Source of the DNA: a bacterium
GTDB lineage: Archaea; Micrarchaeota; Micrarchaeia; Micrarchaeales; CABMGC01
Direction of reading: 5' to 3'
DNA length: 58,847 nucleotides
Assembly: GCA_021829835.1 (NCBI GenBank)
Contig: JAKBPE010000007.1
Location: forward strand, 1-58,847
The notes beneath the pieces were generated by a model. That model saw nothing but the letters and a program-made list of their open reading frames with translations. It did not search any database and was not told the origin of the DNA. The translations under genes were made by a program, and so were the position numbers. Positions 7,837 to 17,272 of the stretch are shown here, one piece after another. Position 1 is the stretch's first letter. Every line of letters begins with the position of its first letter.

Positions 7837-9492
7837 TTATTCAGGCATTCCTCCCATTCCTGGAGGCATTCCGCCTCCTGCGCCAGCGCCTCCAGACCTT
7901 CCTTTGGAGCTTATCATATCATCTATCCTAAGGATTGCAGCTGTTGCTTCTGTAGCGCTTGAAAGGGCTTGGAGCTTTACCTTCAGAGGCTCTATTACTC
8001 CTGGCTTTTCCATGTCAGCTATGGAGTTGGTGTACACATCTATTCCATAGACCTTCCCAGAATCTGTTTTATGCTTAGTCCTTAGGCTTACTAGAGTATC
8101 TATGGCATCCATCCCTGCGCTGTCTGCAAGTGTCTTAGGTATGACTTCAAGCGCGTCTGCAAATGCCTGTATTGCAAGCTGCTCTCTGCCTCCTACGTCA
8201 GTTGCATAGTCCCTTATCTTTGAGGCTACCTCTATCTCGGTACTTCCTCCTCCGGTCACATATTTGCCTGACTCTATTGCGCTTGCTAGTGCACCTAGAG
8301 CATCTGTAAGTGCCCTTTCTACCTCATCGACTGTCTGTTTTGCGCCTCCCCTTATGAAAATGGTCACGCTCTTTGGATCTTTGCATTTCTCTACAAATAC
8401 CATCTGTTCTCCTGAGACTTTCTTCTCCTCAACCATTCCCGCAAAGCCGAGATCCTCTTTTGTGAGGTCATCAAGGCTTGTTACAAGCCTTGCGCCAGTT
8501 GCCTTTGCAAGTTTTTCCATGTCGCTCTTCTTTGCTCTTCTGACAGCCATTATGCCTGCCTTTGAGAGATAGTGCTGTGCAACATCGTCTATTCCTTTCT
8601 GGACGAATATTACGTTTGCTCCGCTCTTTGCTATCTTTTCGGCCATCTCCTTCAGCATCTTTTCTTCCTGGGCTAAGAATGCCTGCATCTGATCTGGAGA
8701 GGTTATCTCTATCCTTGCATCAGTCTCTGTCTTTTCTATCTCCAGAGCGACATCAAGTAAAGCTATCTTCGCGTCCTTTATCTGCTTAGGCATTCCAGGA
8801 TGTGCTATCTCCTTGTCTATAAGGACACCGTTTATGAAGCTGGTCTCTTCTATGGAGCTGCCTTCCTTCTTCTCGAGCTTAATGAAGTCTCTGTCTATTG
8901 TTACTTTGTCTCCATTAGTTATGGATACCTGTTTTATTGCCTGCAATGCTAATTTTGCGAGCATCTGCTTTGTCTCTGGGCTTCCTATGTTCTTTGAGCC
9001 CATCGAGATCATTGCTATCTTTTGAAGCTTGTCCTCGTCGTTCAAGCTTATCTTGCCTGCTATTGAGTTTAATATCTCATATGCCTTGGATCTTGCCATC
9101 TCGTAGCCTTTTATTATTGCTGCAGGAGGTATCCCTTGGTCGAGTAGGCTTCCTGCATTCTTAAGCATCTCTCCGGCAATTATCACCGCGGAGGTTGTTC
9201 CGTCGCCTACCTCCTTGTCCTGAGTCTTGGCTATCTCTACCATTATCTTTGCTATAGGGTGCTCTACATTCATCTCTTGCAGGATTGTTGCTCCGTCGTT
9301 AGTTATTATTATGTCTCCTAATTCGCTTACAAGCATCTTGTCCATTCCTTTAGGACCCAGAGTAGTTCGCACTATGCTGGATACCGCATACCCTACTGCA
9401 ATGTTGGTACGCTGGGCTTCCTTTCCGATTAGTCTGCTTGCCCCTTCAGGTAATATCAAATACTGTTGCCCTCCTAGTTGGTTTTCTGCCAT
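7837..9492 (-). CDS. ths: Thermosome (group II chaperonin) subunit
   Basis: GKEAQRTNIAVGYAVSSIVRTTLGPKGMDKMLV...GDGTTSAVIIAGEML...GGM tail; internal start MAENQLGG preferred to 9522. Confidence 0.97.
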   Translation of the reverse strand: MAENQLGGQQYLILPEGASRLIGKEAQRTNIAVGYAVSSIVRTTLGPKGMDKMLVSELGDIIITNDGATILQEMNVEHPIAKIMVEIAKTQDKEVGDGTTSAVIIAGEMLKNAGSLLDQGIPPAAIIKGYEMARSKAYEILNSIAGKISLNDEDKLQKIAMISMGSKNIGSPETKQMLAKLALQAIKQVSITNGDKVTIDRDFIKLEKKEGSSIEETSFINGVLIDKEIAHPGMPKQIKDAKIALLDVALEIEKTETDARIEITSPDQMQAFLAQEEKMLKEMAEKIAKSGANVIFVQKGIDDVAQHYLSKAGIMAVRRAKKSDMEKLAKATGARLVTSLDDLTKEDLGFAGMVEEKKVSGEQMVFVEKCKDPKSVTIFIRGGAKQTVDEVERALTDALGALASAIESGKYVTGGGSTEIEVASKIRDYATDVGGREQLAIQAFADALEVIPKTLADSAGMDAIDTLVSLRTKHKTDSGKVYGIDVYTNSIADMEKPGVIEPLKVKLQALSSATEATAAILRIDDMISSKGRSGGAGAGGGMPPGMGGMPE

Positions 9493-9674
9493 ATTATCAC
9501 TTGTTTTCTTTTTTAAGTACAAATAGAGACGTTTTTCAAAACAATTCTTGCTATTCTGAAAGACAATATATTATGCCAGGCAAAATATTTATACCTTTGG
9601 AGAGAGGCTTTGATAGTGCAGATGCATGCCTTTTAGTCGAGAATAGGGCTTCCGGATGAGTGGTTTCCCGAGAT

Positions 9675-9688
9675 AGCTTTAAAAAGCT
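9675..9688 (+). promoter_or_regulatory. Palindromic TATA-box-like element AGCTTTAAAAAGCT
   Basis: 6-bp arms, 2-nt spacer, contains TTTAAAAA about 30 nt upstream of the ATG at 9715. Confidence 0.5.
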
Positions 9689-9714
9689 TCATGTTATAAG
9701 TATATCTGAATACC

Positions 9715-10023
9715 ATGGCAAAGGAAGAAAAAAACAGGAAGCCCTTAGTTAAGATAAACCCTAAGATAAAGATACAAAACATAGTGGTAAAGTCGGATCT
9801 TCATGCCAATATAGACCTTTTTTCTCTTTCAAAGAATATCAGGGAAGTTGATTACGAACCTGAACAATTTCCAGGCGCGATATATAGGATAAAGGAGCCT
9901 AAGGCAGTTATAATATTATTCAAAAATGGAAAACTGATCTGTACCGGGTCGAATACAACCAAGAATATAAAGATAGTACTCGAGAGGGCAACGAAGGTCA
10001 TATCGAAGTATGTAATTTCTTGA
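9715..10023 (+). CDS. Single-repeat TATA-binding protein (one TBP saddle half)
   Basis: IKIQNIVVKSDLHANIDLFSLSKNIREVDYEPEQFPGAIYRIKEPKAVIILFKNGKLICTG: a complete TBP repeat, but only one copy in the 102-aa ORF; stop followed by unrelated ORF. Confidence 0.85.
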   Translation: MAKEEKNRKPLVKINPKIKIQNIVVKSDLHANIDLFSLSKNIREVDYEPEQFPGAIYRIKEPKAVIILFKNGKLICTGSNTTKNIKIVLERATKVISKYVIS

Positions 10024-10027
10024 GGTC

Positions 10028-10660
10028 ATGTTTGGTTTTGGGTTTATAGTTTCAAAGAGTAAGCCAAATAACGCAGATTCTTCTATTCCTTCTGGATATA
10101 ATTCACAGAGTAATCCTTCTGCTCAGTCTGTAAATCCTACATCATCCGCTTCTTCCAGAGGCACAGGTACGAAAGTCAGCCGCTTACTTGTGATTGGAGT
10201 AGTGGCTGTAGTGATAATTGCATATTTTGGATATTCGAAATTCACAGTAAATAAGACAAGTGTCTCTTCCAATAGACAGGGACTGACTTTAGGTTTGGGA
10301 AATTATGAGTGTACCGGATACGCAGGATTTACATGTGATATCCAGAGTATTAATTCTAATAATAATACAGATAGTATTACCTTGAGTATAAGTCAGAATA
10401 GTGGCAGTAATTGGACCGATGTAAAATTCTTTTTAATGAATTATTCTTTTTATGATCAGAATTATAATCTTGGTATTTTTCCAAGTTATAATGTAAGCTT
10501 ACCCGCGCTGAATAACGGAAGTATTGCGAAGATAACTTTGTCAGTTCCTGCTATTTCAAATAAATCGAGCGACTACCTTGTTGCTAGTTACAGTACTCCA
10601 GATGAGCCGAATGCGACATCATCAGTAACATTAGGTGAGATTGGATCGCAGATTCCTTAA
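10028..10660 (+). CDS. Membrane-anchored protein of unknown function
   Basis: Ser/Pro-rich N-terminus, one TM (LLVIGVVAVVIIAYFGY), Asn/Ser-rich ectodomain. Confidence 0.55.
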   Translation: MFGFGFIVSKSKPNNADSSIPSGYNSQSNPSAQSVNPTSSASSRGTGTKVSRLLVIGVVAVVIIAYFGYSKFTVNKTSVSSNRQGLTLGLGNYECTGYAGFTCDIQSINSNNNTDSITLSISQNSGSNWTDVKFFLMNYSFYDQNYNLGIFPSYNVSLPALNNGSIAKITLSVPAISNKSSDYLVASYSTPDEPNATSSVTLGEIGSQIP

Positions 10661-10824
10661 TGTAATTTAGTTTCTGGATTTCCTAGAATGAGCCTAGACT
10701 ACTATAATTTTAGCATCAGGGCAGAATAATTGTAGGAGTTTAACGTAGTGTGCTGATTCGTCTGTAGTCTATCCGGCAGGCGTGTATTGTTTGTTGCTCT
10801 GGTATTCTATTATCTAAATACTCT

Positions 10825-11643
10825 TTATAAGTTTATATTTCTCTTTAATTTTCCAATGTCTTTTCTTAGTCTGCCAGACTCAAGCAGATCGGATATCTTA
10901 CCGTTTTTATTCTTATACCTTAGGCCGCTTATCAGAATGACAGGTAGACCGGCGTCGCTTTGACCCATTAACAGAGAACCGGCGGCGGCGACCTCATCTG
11001 CAAATGCGATCCTTACGTTCCTCTTCTTGCCATATATGTCCACCTCATTCATATCTCCTGTCAAAAGTGCAGGTATACCAGACACTCCTATTGCAAGCCC
11101 CAGCGAACCTGCCCTATACCTTATCCCTAATGAATCATTTATCACAATTCCAACTTCCTTGCCTGTGAGAGTCTTAATCCTATTCCTGATGCGGTTCGCG
11201 CTGTCGTCTGGATCTGCTGGCAAAAGGCTTACCATTTCCTTTTCTAGAGTGCCTGTGTTGGCCCTATCTATCCCACTGCTTGTGCAGATAAAACCTAACT
11301 TATGAATTGTTTCGATAATGCCGTTCTCCACACGTATTATCTCTCCTTCCTTCATTATCAGTTCAACCACTCTGGGGTCCTTCCCGCTTTTCTGCGCTAT
11401 CCTCTCTGCTTTTTTTGATGGTATTATCGATTTAAGAGAGACTAAGCGCCCTTCTGCTTTGGAGATAATTTTAGATGAGATGACCAGAATATCTCCATCT
11501 CTTGTCTCCATCTTATTTCGTGCCATAGCACCGAATATGATCTCTCCTAGATCATTCCCAGCTTTGATCAGTGGAATATCTGGAACTGCAGTCATAGTGG
11601 TTTTGTAGACTGCACATTTTAGCTTCTTATTCACAAATACCAT
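10825..11643 (-). CDS. cofE: CofE-like F420-0:gamma-glutamyl ligase
   Basis: GDILVISSKIISKAEGRLVSLKSI...RNRIKTLTGKEVGIVINDSLGIRYRAGSLGLAIGVSGIPAL; true start may be MTAVPDIPLIKAGNDL (11595). Confidence 0.85.
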   Translation of the reverse strand: MVFVNKKLKCAVYKTTMTAVPDIPLIKAGNDLGEIIFGAMARNKMETRDGDILVISSKIISKAEGRLVSLKSIIPSKKAERIAQKSGKDPRVVELIMKEGEIIRVENGIIETIHKLGFICTSSGIDRANTGTLEKEMVSLLPADPDDSANRIRNRIKTLTGKEVGIVINDSLGIRYRAGSLGLAIGVSGIPALLTGDMNEVDIYGKKRNVRIAFADEVAAAGSLLMGQSDAGLPVILISGLRYKNKNGKISDLLESGRLRKDIGKLKRNINL

Positions 11644-11730
11644 ATTGCAATTACACCTTATTAATCATTGTTTTTGTGATCCTACGCGTTTCAGCCAAAA
11701 TGCTTGCTAACTTTTGCGTTTGAATATCAA

Positions 11731-12873
11731 TTATCCTTTCTGGATCTGCTTTCTGGCTTTTGAGAGCTCAATATCAAACTTTTTGAAGAAAATTTCCCAG
11801 GAATAATTGCTTACGACTCTCTTCCTTCCGTTTCTGCCCATCTTTGCAGATTCCCCCGGATGCTCTGTGAGATAAAGCATCTTTTCGGCCATCTCCTTTG
11901 GTGAATTGACTAGGAAACCGGTTTTTCCTTCTGATATTGTCTCTGTTGGGCCTCCTTCATTTACAGAGATTACAGGCTTGGAGCTTGCCATTCCTTCCAA
12001 TGGCACATATCCATAATCCTCGTTTATAGCAGAAAAGAGCACTGCTGAAGATCTGGAGTATAGTTCTGAAAGCTCCTTGTCTGTTATGTTTGTTTTTATC
12101 TTTATATCAAGGCCTTTTGATAAGGATATCAGCTTTTTATAGTAGGCCTGGTGTTCCGGATTTGCAGATAAGGTGCCTGCAATTATAAGATGGTACCTTT
12201 TTTTAGAAGACTTGCTGAATCGCTTGAATGCTTCTATTACATAATCTTGGCGCTTGTTGGTGAGTATTCTTGAAGGATAGAAGAAGTATTTGTCGTCTCC
12301 TTGATTACTGAATTTTTCGTAGTCTATCCCTGGATTTATGACTTCGGATTCCCTTCCAAGATATTTCAGGATTCTTGCTTGTGTGTTTGTTGAATTTGCA
12401 GCTATGGCTTCTATGTTTTTTATAACCCTGTTGGATATAAGCTTGTAGGCTTTAGTCATTGCGGAATATAGGAACTTCTCTTTGTATGACCGGTATTTCA
12501 TCCTTTCAGAATAGAGATCGTAGACCTCCCTTGGAGGAGTATGGCAGTACCACAGAACTCTTGGATTCTTATGGCGTATCCACTCGCTTGGAGAGATATG
12601 TGCATTTAGCACATCGTAGTCTTCAGTTAGCTTTAAGTTGTAGAAGTTGTATCCGTATCTGAGGCCTTGTGATGCCCTGTATGGAAGCGCTTCTGAGAAA
12701 GGCACATCCTTTCCTATTACCTTTATGTCTAAGTCTTTGAATTCGGGAAATGTTGTTTTCGGATTGTATTCCAGAGTATATATTGGTGCTGAATAATGCT
12801 CGGCTATCTTCAGCATTACGCGCTCGAAGCCTCCTTTCAGGGATACATATGGCTGTATTATGAGAAGTTTCAT
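11731..12873 (-). CDS. Family GT4 glycosyltransferase
   Basis: KGGFERVMLKIAEHY...FFYPSRILTNKRQDYVIEAF...DYGYVPLEGMASSKPVISVNEGGPTETI. Confidence 0.9.
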   Translation of the reverse strand: MKLLIIQPYVSLKGGFERVMLKIAEHYSAPIYTLEYNPKTTFPEFKDLDIKVIGKDVPFSEALPYRASQGLRYGYNFYNLKLTEDYDVLNAHISPSEWIRHKNPRVLWYCHTPPREVYDLYSERMKYRSYKEKFLYSAMTKAYKLISNRVIKNIEAIAANSTNTQARILKYLGRESEVINPGIDYEKFSNQGDDKYFFYPSRILTNKRQDYVIEAFKRFSKSSKKRYHLIIAGTLSANPEHQAYYKKLISLSKGLDIKIKTNITDKELSELYSRSSAVLFSAINEDYGYVPLEGMASSKPVISVNEGGPTETISEGKTGFLVNSPKEMAEKMLYLTEHPGESAKMGRNGRKRVVSNYSWEIFFKKFDIELSKARKQIQKG

Positions 12874-12884
12874 TCACTATCACC

Positions 12885-15800
12885 TCATCCAGGTATAGTG
12901 TAATTGTTGTGAACCCAGCTTGGCTTAGGAGGTATGTATGGAAGCTTTCCTGTGTAGTTATTCAGCCTCAATATCATTACCTGGTTTGATGAGTTCACCA
13001 TGTTTATTCCGGAGAAGTTCTCAGGATAAACTAGAGTGTATCCTGGCAGTTTTCCAAAGAAGAAGCCCTTGTAGTATGTCGAGCTGTAAAACTCAGTAGG
13101 TGCATTCGTAATGGTATCATTTGGCCCGTTTGGCAGATATATTGCAAGGAACTCCATTAGTGTCTGGCCGTTAGGGCCCTGTAGGCTTCCCATATAGTAA
13201 TTAGTAGACAGTACTATGTTGGTCTTGGTGCCGTTTTCGTTGTATACATCCAGGACTCCGTTTGAGTTAGGGGTTGTTGAGACACAGTATGAGGAGTTTA
13301 GAACATTTGGTATGGTTTGGCCTACAAGTGCCAATCCCTGCACTGCGGTAGTAGTGTTGGAAAAGCTGCAGTACTGGTTTATAGTAGGCTGTGCTGGAAT
13401 GGCTATGTCTACCGGATCGTGAGCCGTCTCGCATGGAGAAGTGCCTATCAGGAATGGCTGGTTGTACTGGGCTCCTTGTGAAATTGCATATGCACGGCTT
13501 GTTTGGTTTATGTCTACGCATGCAAGGAAATCTAGAGCAGACCATTTTTGCACTAGTTGGTTGTCAAATAGAAGATATCCTGCCTGAGCTGTATTGTCCA
13601 TGAATGATGCAAGCCTGGTGGCATTGTATCCGTCTTTGTTTCCCAGAACAAAATGTGCAGCTACATTGTAGTCGAGAGTTGCGACTGCGTTGTCGCCTCG
13701 AATCACGGCATTGCTGTTTCCAAACCAGTTTATCCAGTCTCCATAGTCCCACCATGCAAGTATTCTTGGCGCGTGTGGTCCTATGTTGCTTTTCGTCCAG
13801 GAAAGGGCATTTAGCCATTGATTTGTAAGGGTATTGCAGTACATAGTAGCTGCGACTACATTTGTTACATTGTTGCAGCTTTTTCCATATGCAGTGAATG
13901 TGCTTAACATTGAGCCTGATTCGAGTATTATTGCAATTAATATAATACCGATCAGAACATAAGTTGCAATCTGCCTCTTTGAAGGCTCAAGCCTTTTTAT
14001 CAATATATAAAGTTCCCCTATCACGATTCCCAGTGCGATTATGTAAGCTACTCCGAAGTGTGGAAGATATTTTATTTCACTCATTCCTGCAACTGCAAGC
14101 ACTGCGACCATGACAAATGTAAATATTGCAGACCTTGAATCTTTTACGAAGATATCATAGATGGTGAATATTCCAAACAATACAAGAATTATCCATACAG
14201 TTATAGGGAATCCAGATATGGCTGCGCCTATGACTCCGAATCCCGCAGATCCGAAGTTGAAGGCAGCGCCGGTAGTCACGTATTCCTGTACAGTCATGAA
14301 TAGTGGGGTTGATGGAGTTGTAAAGTGAGAAGCCAGAGCTAGAAATGAGGTTATAGGCCTGCTGAGAGGGCTGAGTACGGCAAGAGCCAGAATCAAAACA
14401 AGAAGACTTATTCTTACTACAAGGTCATTTACAGTTGTTCTCTTTAGGAGCTTGTACTTTTCAAGATAAACGGGCAGGTATTCGAATATCAGGGCTGCTA
14501 TGAACGCTATAAGAGGGAAGCCTATGATAGTTGGTATGCCAAGTATGCTTGGAATCCTGTTTGAAAGGGTTGCGTTGTAAGGGGCATATATCACATAGAA
14601 TATTATTATGACAAGGAGCATGATTCCGTTTGACTTGAAGAAGTCTATGCTGCTCTTCTTCCTTAGGGTATCGATTATTCCTTGTACAAGTATGTAAAGT
14701 GCAAGTACTGCGGCAGTTACATTGTAGTAGTGGGCTCCGAGGAAATTGGATGCGAACGCTATTCCTGCAAGTATTGCATATCTCTTCTCTTTTGGGTTCT
14801 TTACTGCGAGGGAGTATGCTGCCACCATGAAGAATAATGCGAAGATGCCCCATGGTTCAAGAAGTTGCTCTCCGGCTATGAATGTTGTTATTAGTGTAGG
14901 CATTGTTGCTATAAGTGCTGCGGCAGTAAGCGCTGGTAGTGAGCCATACTCATGATAGACAAACATGAAGACTATGAAAACGAGGAGTGCCGCTGTTATT
15001 GGAGGATAATAGGAACTTACAAGTGATAGAAGGTTAGTGCTTATTGTGGATGAACTTGGATGCGTATCTGCAATTCGATACCAATACGCTTCCAGATAAG
15101 GAATCAATGGCTGTATTCTGTCAGTAGTGCCGTTATTGACAGGCCATGCAGAATAATCAAGCCGGAATTGGTAGCCATAGGCCAGTATCTGCCTTGTGCT
15201 TAACATGTCAAAATAAGGATCAAACTCGAAGTATTTTGGAGAGTTTCCTATATTTATTATTCTTGAAGCGAATGTGATCAGCATTATAGCGAAGAGGATT
15301 CCCCATACAACATAGGCCCATTTCTTTGAGTCTGAAGAAGAGTTTTTCTCCGCTGGGCTCTTTCCGCTGCTTAGGAAGTGTTTTTCCTCTCTTTCATGCT
15401 CGCTTATTAACCTGTTTTCTTCCTCTATGTGGGATTTCTTTACATGTTCTAGTTCTTCTGCTCCTGCTCCCTTCTTTTTTAGAGCCTCGATCTCATCGTT
15501 GTTTCTTCTTGCGAGCTCTTCCTCTTCTTTTTCATGAGCCTTTACCATAGCCATGTCTAGTTCTGCTGAAGAGAATTGCTTTCTAAGATGTGTTATCCGC
15601 TCTCTTGCTGATGCGTTTATTTCAGTTATGACTCTAGAACTGGATTTTGAAGAGGATACCTTATTACTAAGAAAGGAGAAGTCTAAAGCTCCCTGTTGAT
15701 ATGATATAGCAATTCCTATTATAGTAAGCAGTATTACATTTATGTTGTAAAGGCCTACTGAAAATGAGAATGCATGTATAATATCCCTGAAATAGGATTC

Positions 15801-15971
15801 TGTCCAAGTAAGCATAGGAGGGAATATCATTCCGAATATGAATCCTATAACCGATATCTCAAATATGTTAAGCTTAGTTTTCTTGAGCAGGCCTAAGGCC
15901 AGGAAGAAGCCAGGAATCATTATTGATAAGAATCCGATTAGGAGGTCGGTGAAGAGCATTGTAGAAACCAT
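12885..15971 (-). CDS. aglB: Oligosaccharyltransferase STT3/AglB with extra N-terminal TM and coiled-coil region
   Basis: WWDYGDWINWFGN catalytic motif; multi-TM; N-terminal roughly 210-aa extension with TMs and HEKEEEELARRNNDEIEALKKKGAGAEELEHVKKSHIEEE. Confidence 0.9.
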   Translation of the reverse strand: MVSTMLFTDLLIGFLSIMIPGFFLALGLLKKTKLNIFEISVIGFIFGMIFPPMLTWTESYFRDIIHAFSFSVGLYNINVILLTIIGIAISYQQGALDFSFLSNKVSSSKSSSRVITEINASARERITHLRKQFSSAELDMAMVKAHEKEEEELARRNNDEIEALKKKGAGAEELEHVKKSHIEEENRLISEHEREEKHFLSSGKSPAEKNSSSDSKKWAYVVWGILFAIMLITFASRIINIGNSPKYFEFDPYFDMLSTRQILAYGYQFRLDYSAWPVNNGTTDRIQPLIPYLEAYWYRIADTHPSSSTISTNLLSLVSSYYPPITAALLVFIVFMFVYHEYGSLPALTAAALIATMPTLITTFIAGEQLLEPWGIFALFFMVAAYSLAVKNPKEKRYAILAGIAFASNFLGAHYYNVTAAVLALYILVQGIIDTLRKKSSIDFFKSNGIMLLVIIIFYVIYAPYNATLSNRIPSILGIPTIIGFPLIAFIAALIFEYLPVYLEKYKLLKRTTVNDLVVRISLLVLILALAVLSPLSRPITSFLALASHFTTPSTPLFMTVQEYVTTGAAFNFGSAGFGVIGAAISGFPITVWIILVLFGIFTIYDIFVKDSRSAIFTFVMVAVLAVAGMSEIKYLPHFGVAYIIALGIVIGELYILIKRLEPSKRQIATYVLIGIILIAIILESGSMLSTFTAYGKSCNNVTNVVAATMYCNTLTNQWLNALSWTKSNIGPHAPRILAWWDYGDWINWFGNSNAVIRGDNAVATLDYNVAAHFVLGNKDGYNATRLASFMDNTAQAGYLLFDNQLVQKWSALDFLACVDINQTSRAYAISQGAQYNQPFLIGTSPCETAHDPVDIAIPAQPTINQYCSFSNTTTAVQGLALVGQTIPNVLNSSYCVSTTPNSNGVLDVYNENGTKTNIVLSTNYYMGSLQGPNGQTLMEFLAIYLPNGPNDTITNAPTEFYSSTYYKGFFFGKLPGYTLVYPENFSGINMVNSSNQVMILRLNNYTGKLPYIPPKPSWVHNNYTIPG

Positions 15972-16150
15972 TGATTGTTTAGCTATTTAACGATGCGTTT
16001 TAAGCACTATTGATTACAGCATAATATTTTTAGGTCATATTTATATAGATGATGTTTCATTTAGGAAAAAGAGTGTCTGGAAGAGGTATAACATAAAGTT
16101 TCTTAATTTTTAATTGTAAGTATTATTATCAATTTTAAGTGAGCTAGATA

Positions 16151-17272
16151 ATGGAAGAGAAGGTTTCGGTAATTGGAGGAGGGACAGCAGGGCTTGTTAC
16201 AGCCAAGAGGCTTGCGAAGCTTGGCATAAATACTGTAGTCTATGACCAGAAGAGAGTTTTAGGAGAGCCGGTCAGGGCCTCAGGCATTCTTTCAATAAAA
16301 GGTCTTCAGAAGATAGGCATGAACTATAGCAGTGCAATCACTAATACGCTTCATGGAGCTAGGATACATGCTAATGGCAAGACCATGAATATTTCCTCAA
16401 AGCCTGCAGTTGCCCACGTACTTGACAGAAAGCGCCTTAATGATATATGCCATGATGAAGCTGTTGCAGAAGGTGCTGATGTCCTTTTAGGAAAGAGAGT
16501 GACAGGAAGAGAACTCGAAGGATTCTCTTCGGAAGGGATAGTGGTTGGTGCTGATGGGGCAGTCTCTGAAGTTGCAAGGCACTATAAAATCGGCAGCATT
16601 AAGAATTATCTGCTTACATATAAGGCAGAGTATAACACAAGCCATGACGACCACAGGGTAGTTGATGTTTTTTTTGATGGTAAGGTTTCAAAAGGCTTGT
16701 TCGGATGGATATGCCCAAATTCCGAAGATATACTGGAAGTAGGAATAGGTGTTGATTCTTCTTTTGGAAATGCAATGGCTTCTTTTAAGAAATTTATATC
16801 CACAAAGGAGATTTCAGATGTAATAGGAAACGCTAAAAGAATCTCAGAAGGGGCAAGCATGATACCGGTATCGCAGCGCAGCCGCATAGTAGACCCTAAA
16901 TCCAGAGTATTGCTTGTAGGAGATGCTGCGGGGCAGGTAAAGCCCTCGACAGGTGGAGGCATTATATATGGAAGCATTGCAGGCATTCTTGCCGCTGAAT
17001 CTATAAAGAATTATTTTGAACATGGAGCGGATCTTTATCAATATGAAAGAGCTTACAGGAAGACTTTCATGCTTGATATATGGATGCATGAGATGGTGAA
17101 GAGTTTCTATTCCGGAGTTGGAAACATGGGAATGGGTTTCACCCTGAAAATTCTTGAAGTATTGGGATTCGGTAGATTCCTTGGCAGGTATGGGGATATG
17201 GATATGCCAAGCGAAATGGCAAGGAATCTTTTAAGGCTTGGCAGCAAGAATTCTGAGATCAGCTTTGGCTGA
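16151..17272 (+). CDS. Geranylgeranyl reductase family FAD-dependent oxidoreductase
   Basis: SVIGGGTAGLVTAKRLAKLG FAD motif; RVLLVGDAAGQVKPSTGGGIIYG. Confidence 0.85.
   Translation: MEEKVSVIGGGTAGLVTAKRLAKLGINTVVYDQKRVLGEPVRASGILSIKGLQKIGMNYSSAITNTLHGARIHANGKTMNISSKPAVAHVLDRKRLNDICHDEAVAEGADVLLGKRVTGRELEGFSSEGIVVGADGAVSEVARHYKIGSIKNYLLTYKAEYNTSHDDHRVVDVFFDGKVSKGLFGWICPNSEDILEVGIGVDSSFGNAMASFKKFISTKEISDVIGNAKRISEGASMIPVSQRSRIVDPKSRVLLVGDAAGQVKPSTGGGIIYGSIAGILAAESIKNYFEHGADLYQYERAYRKTFMLDIWMHEMVKSFYSGVGNMGMGFTLKILEVLGFGRFLGRYGDMDMPSEMARNLLRLGSKNSEISFG

Noticed and set aside
10674-10775. Distant inverted repeat TAGACTAC/GTAGTCTA after the 10028 gene
   Set aside because: 8-bp arms 61 bp apart without other pairing; may be chance in this sequence composition.
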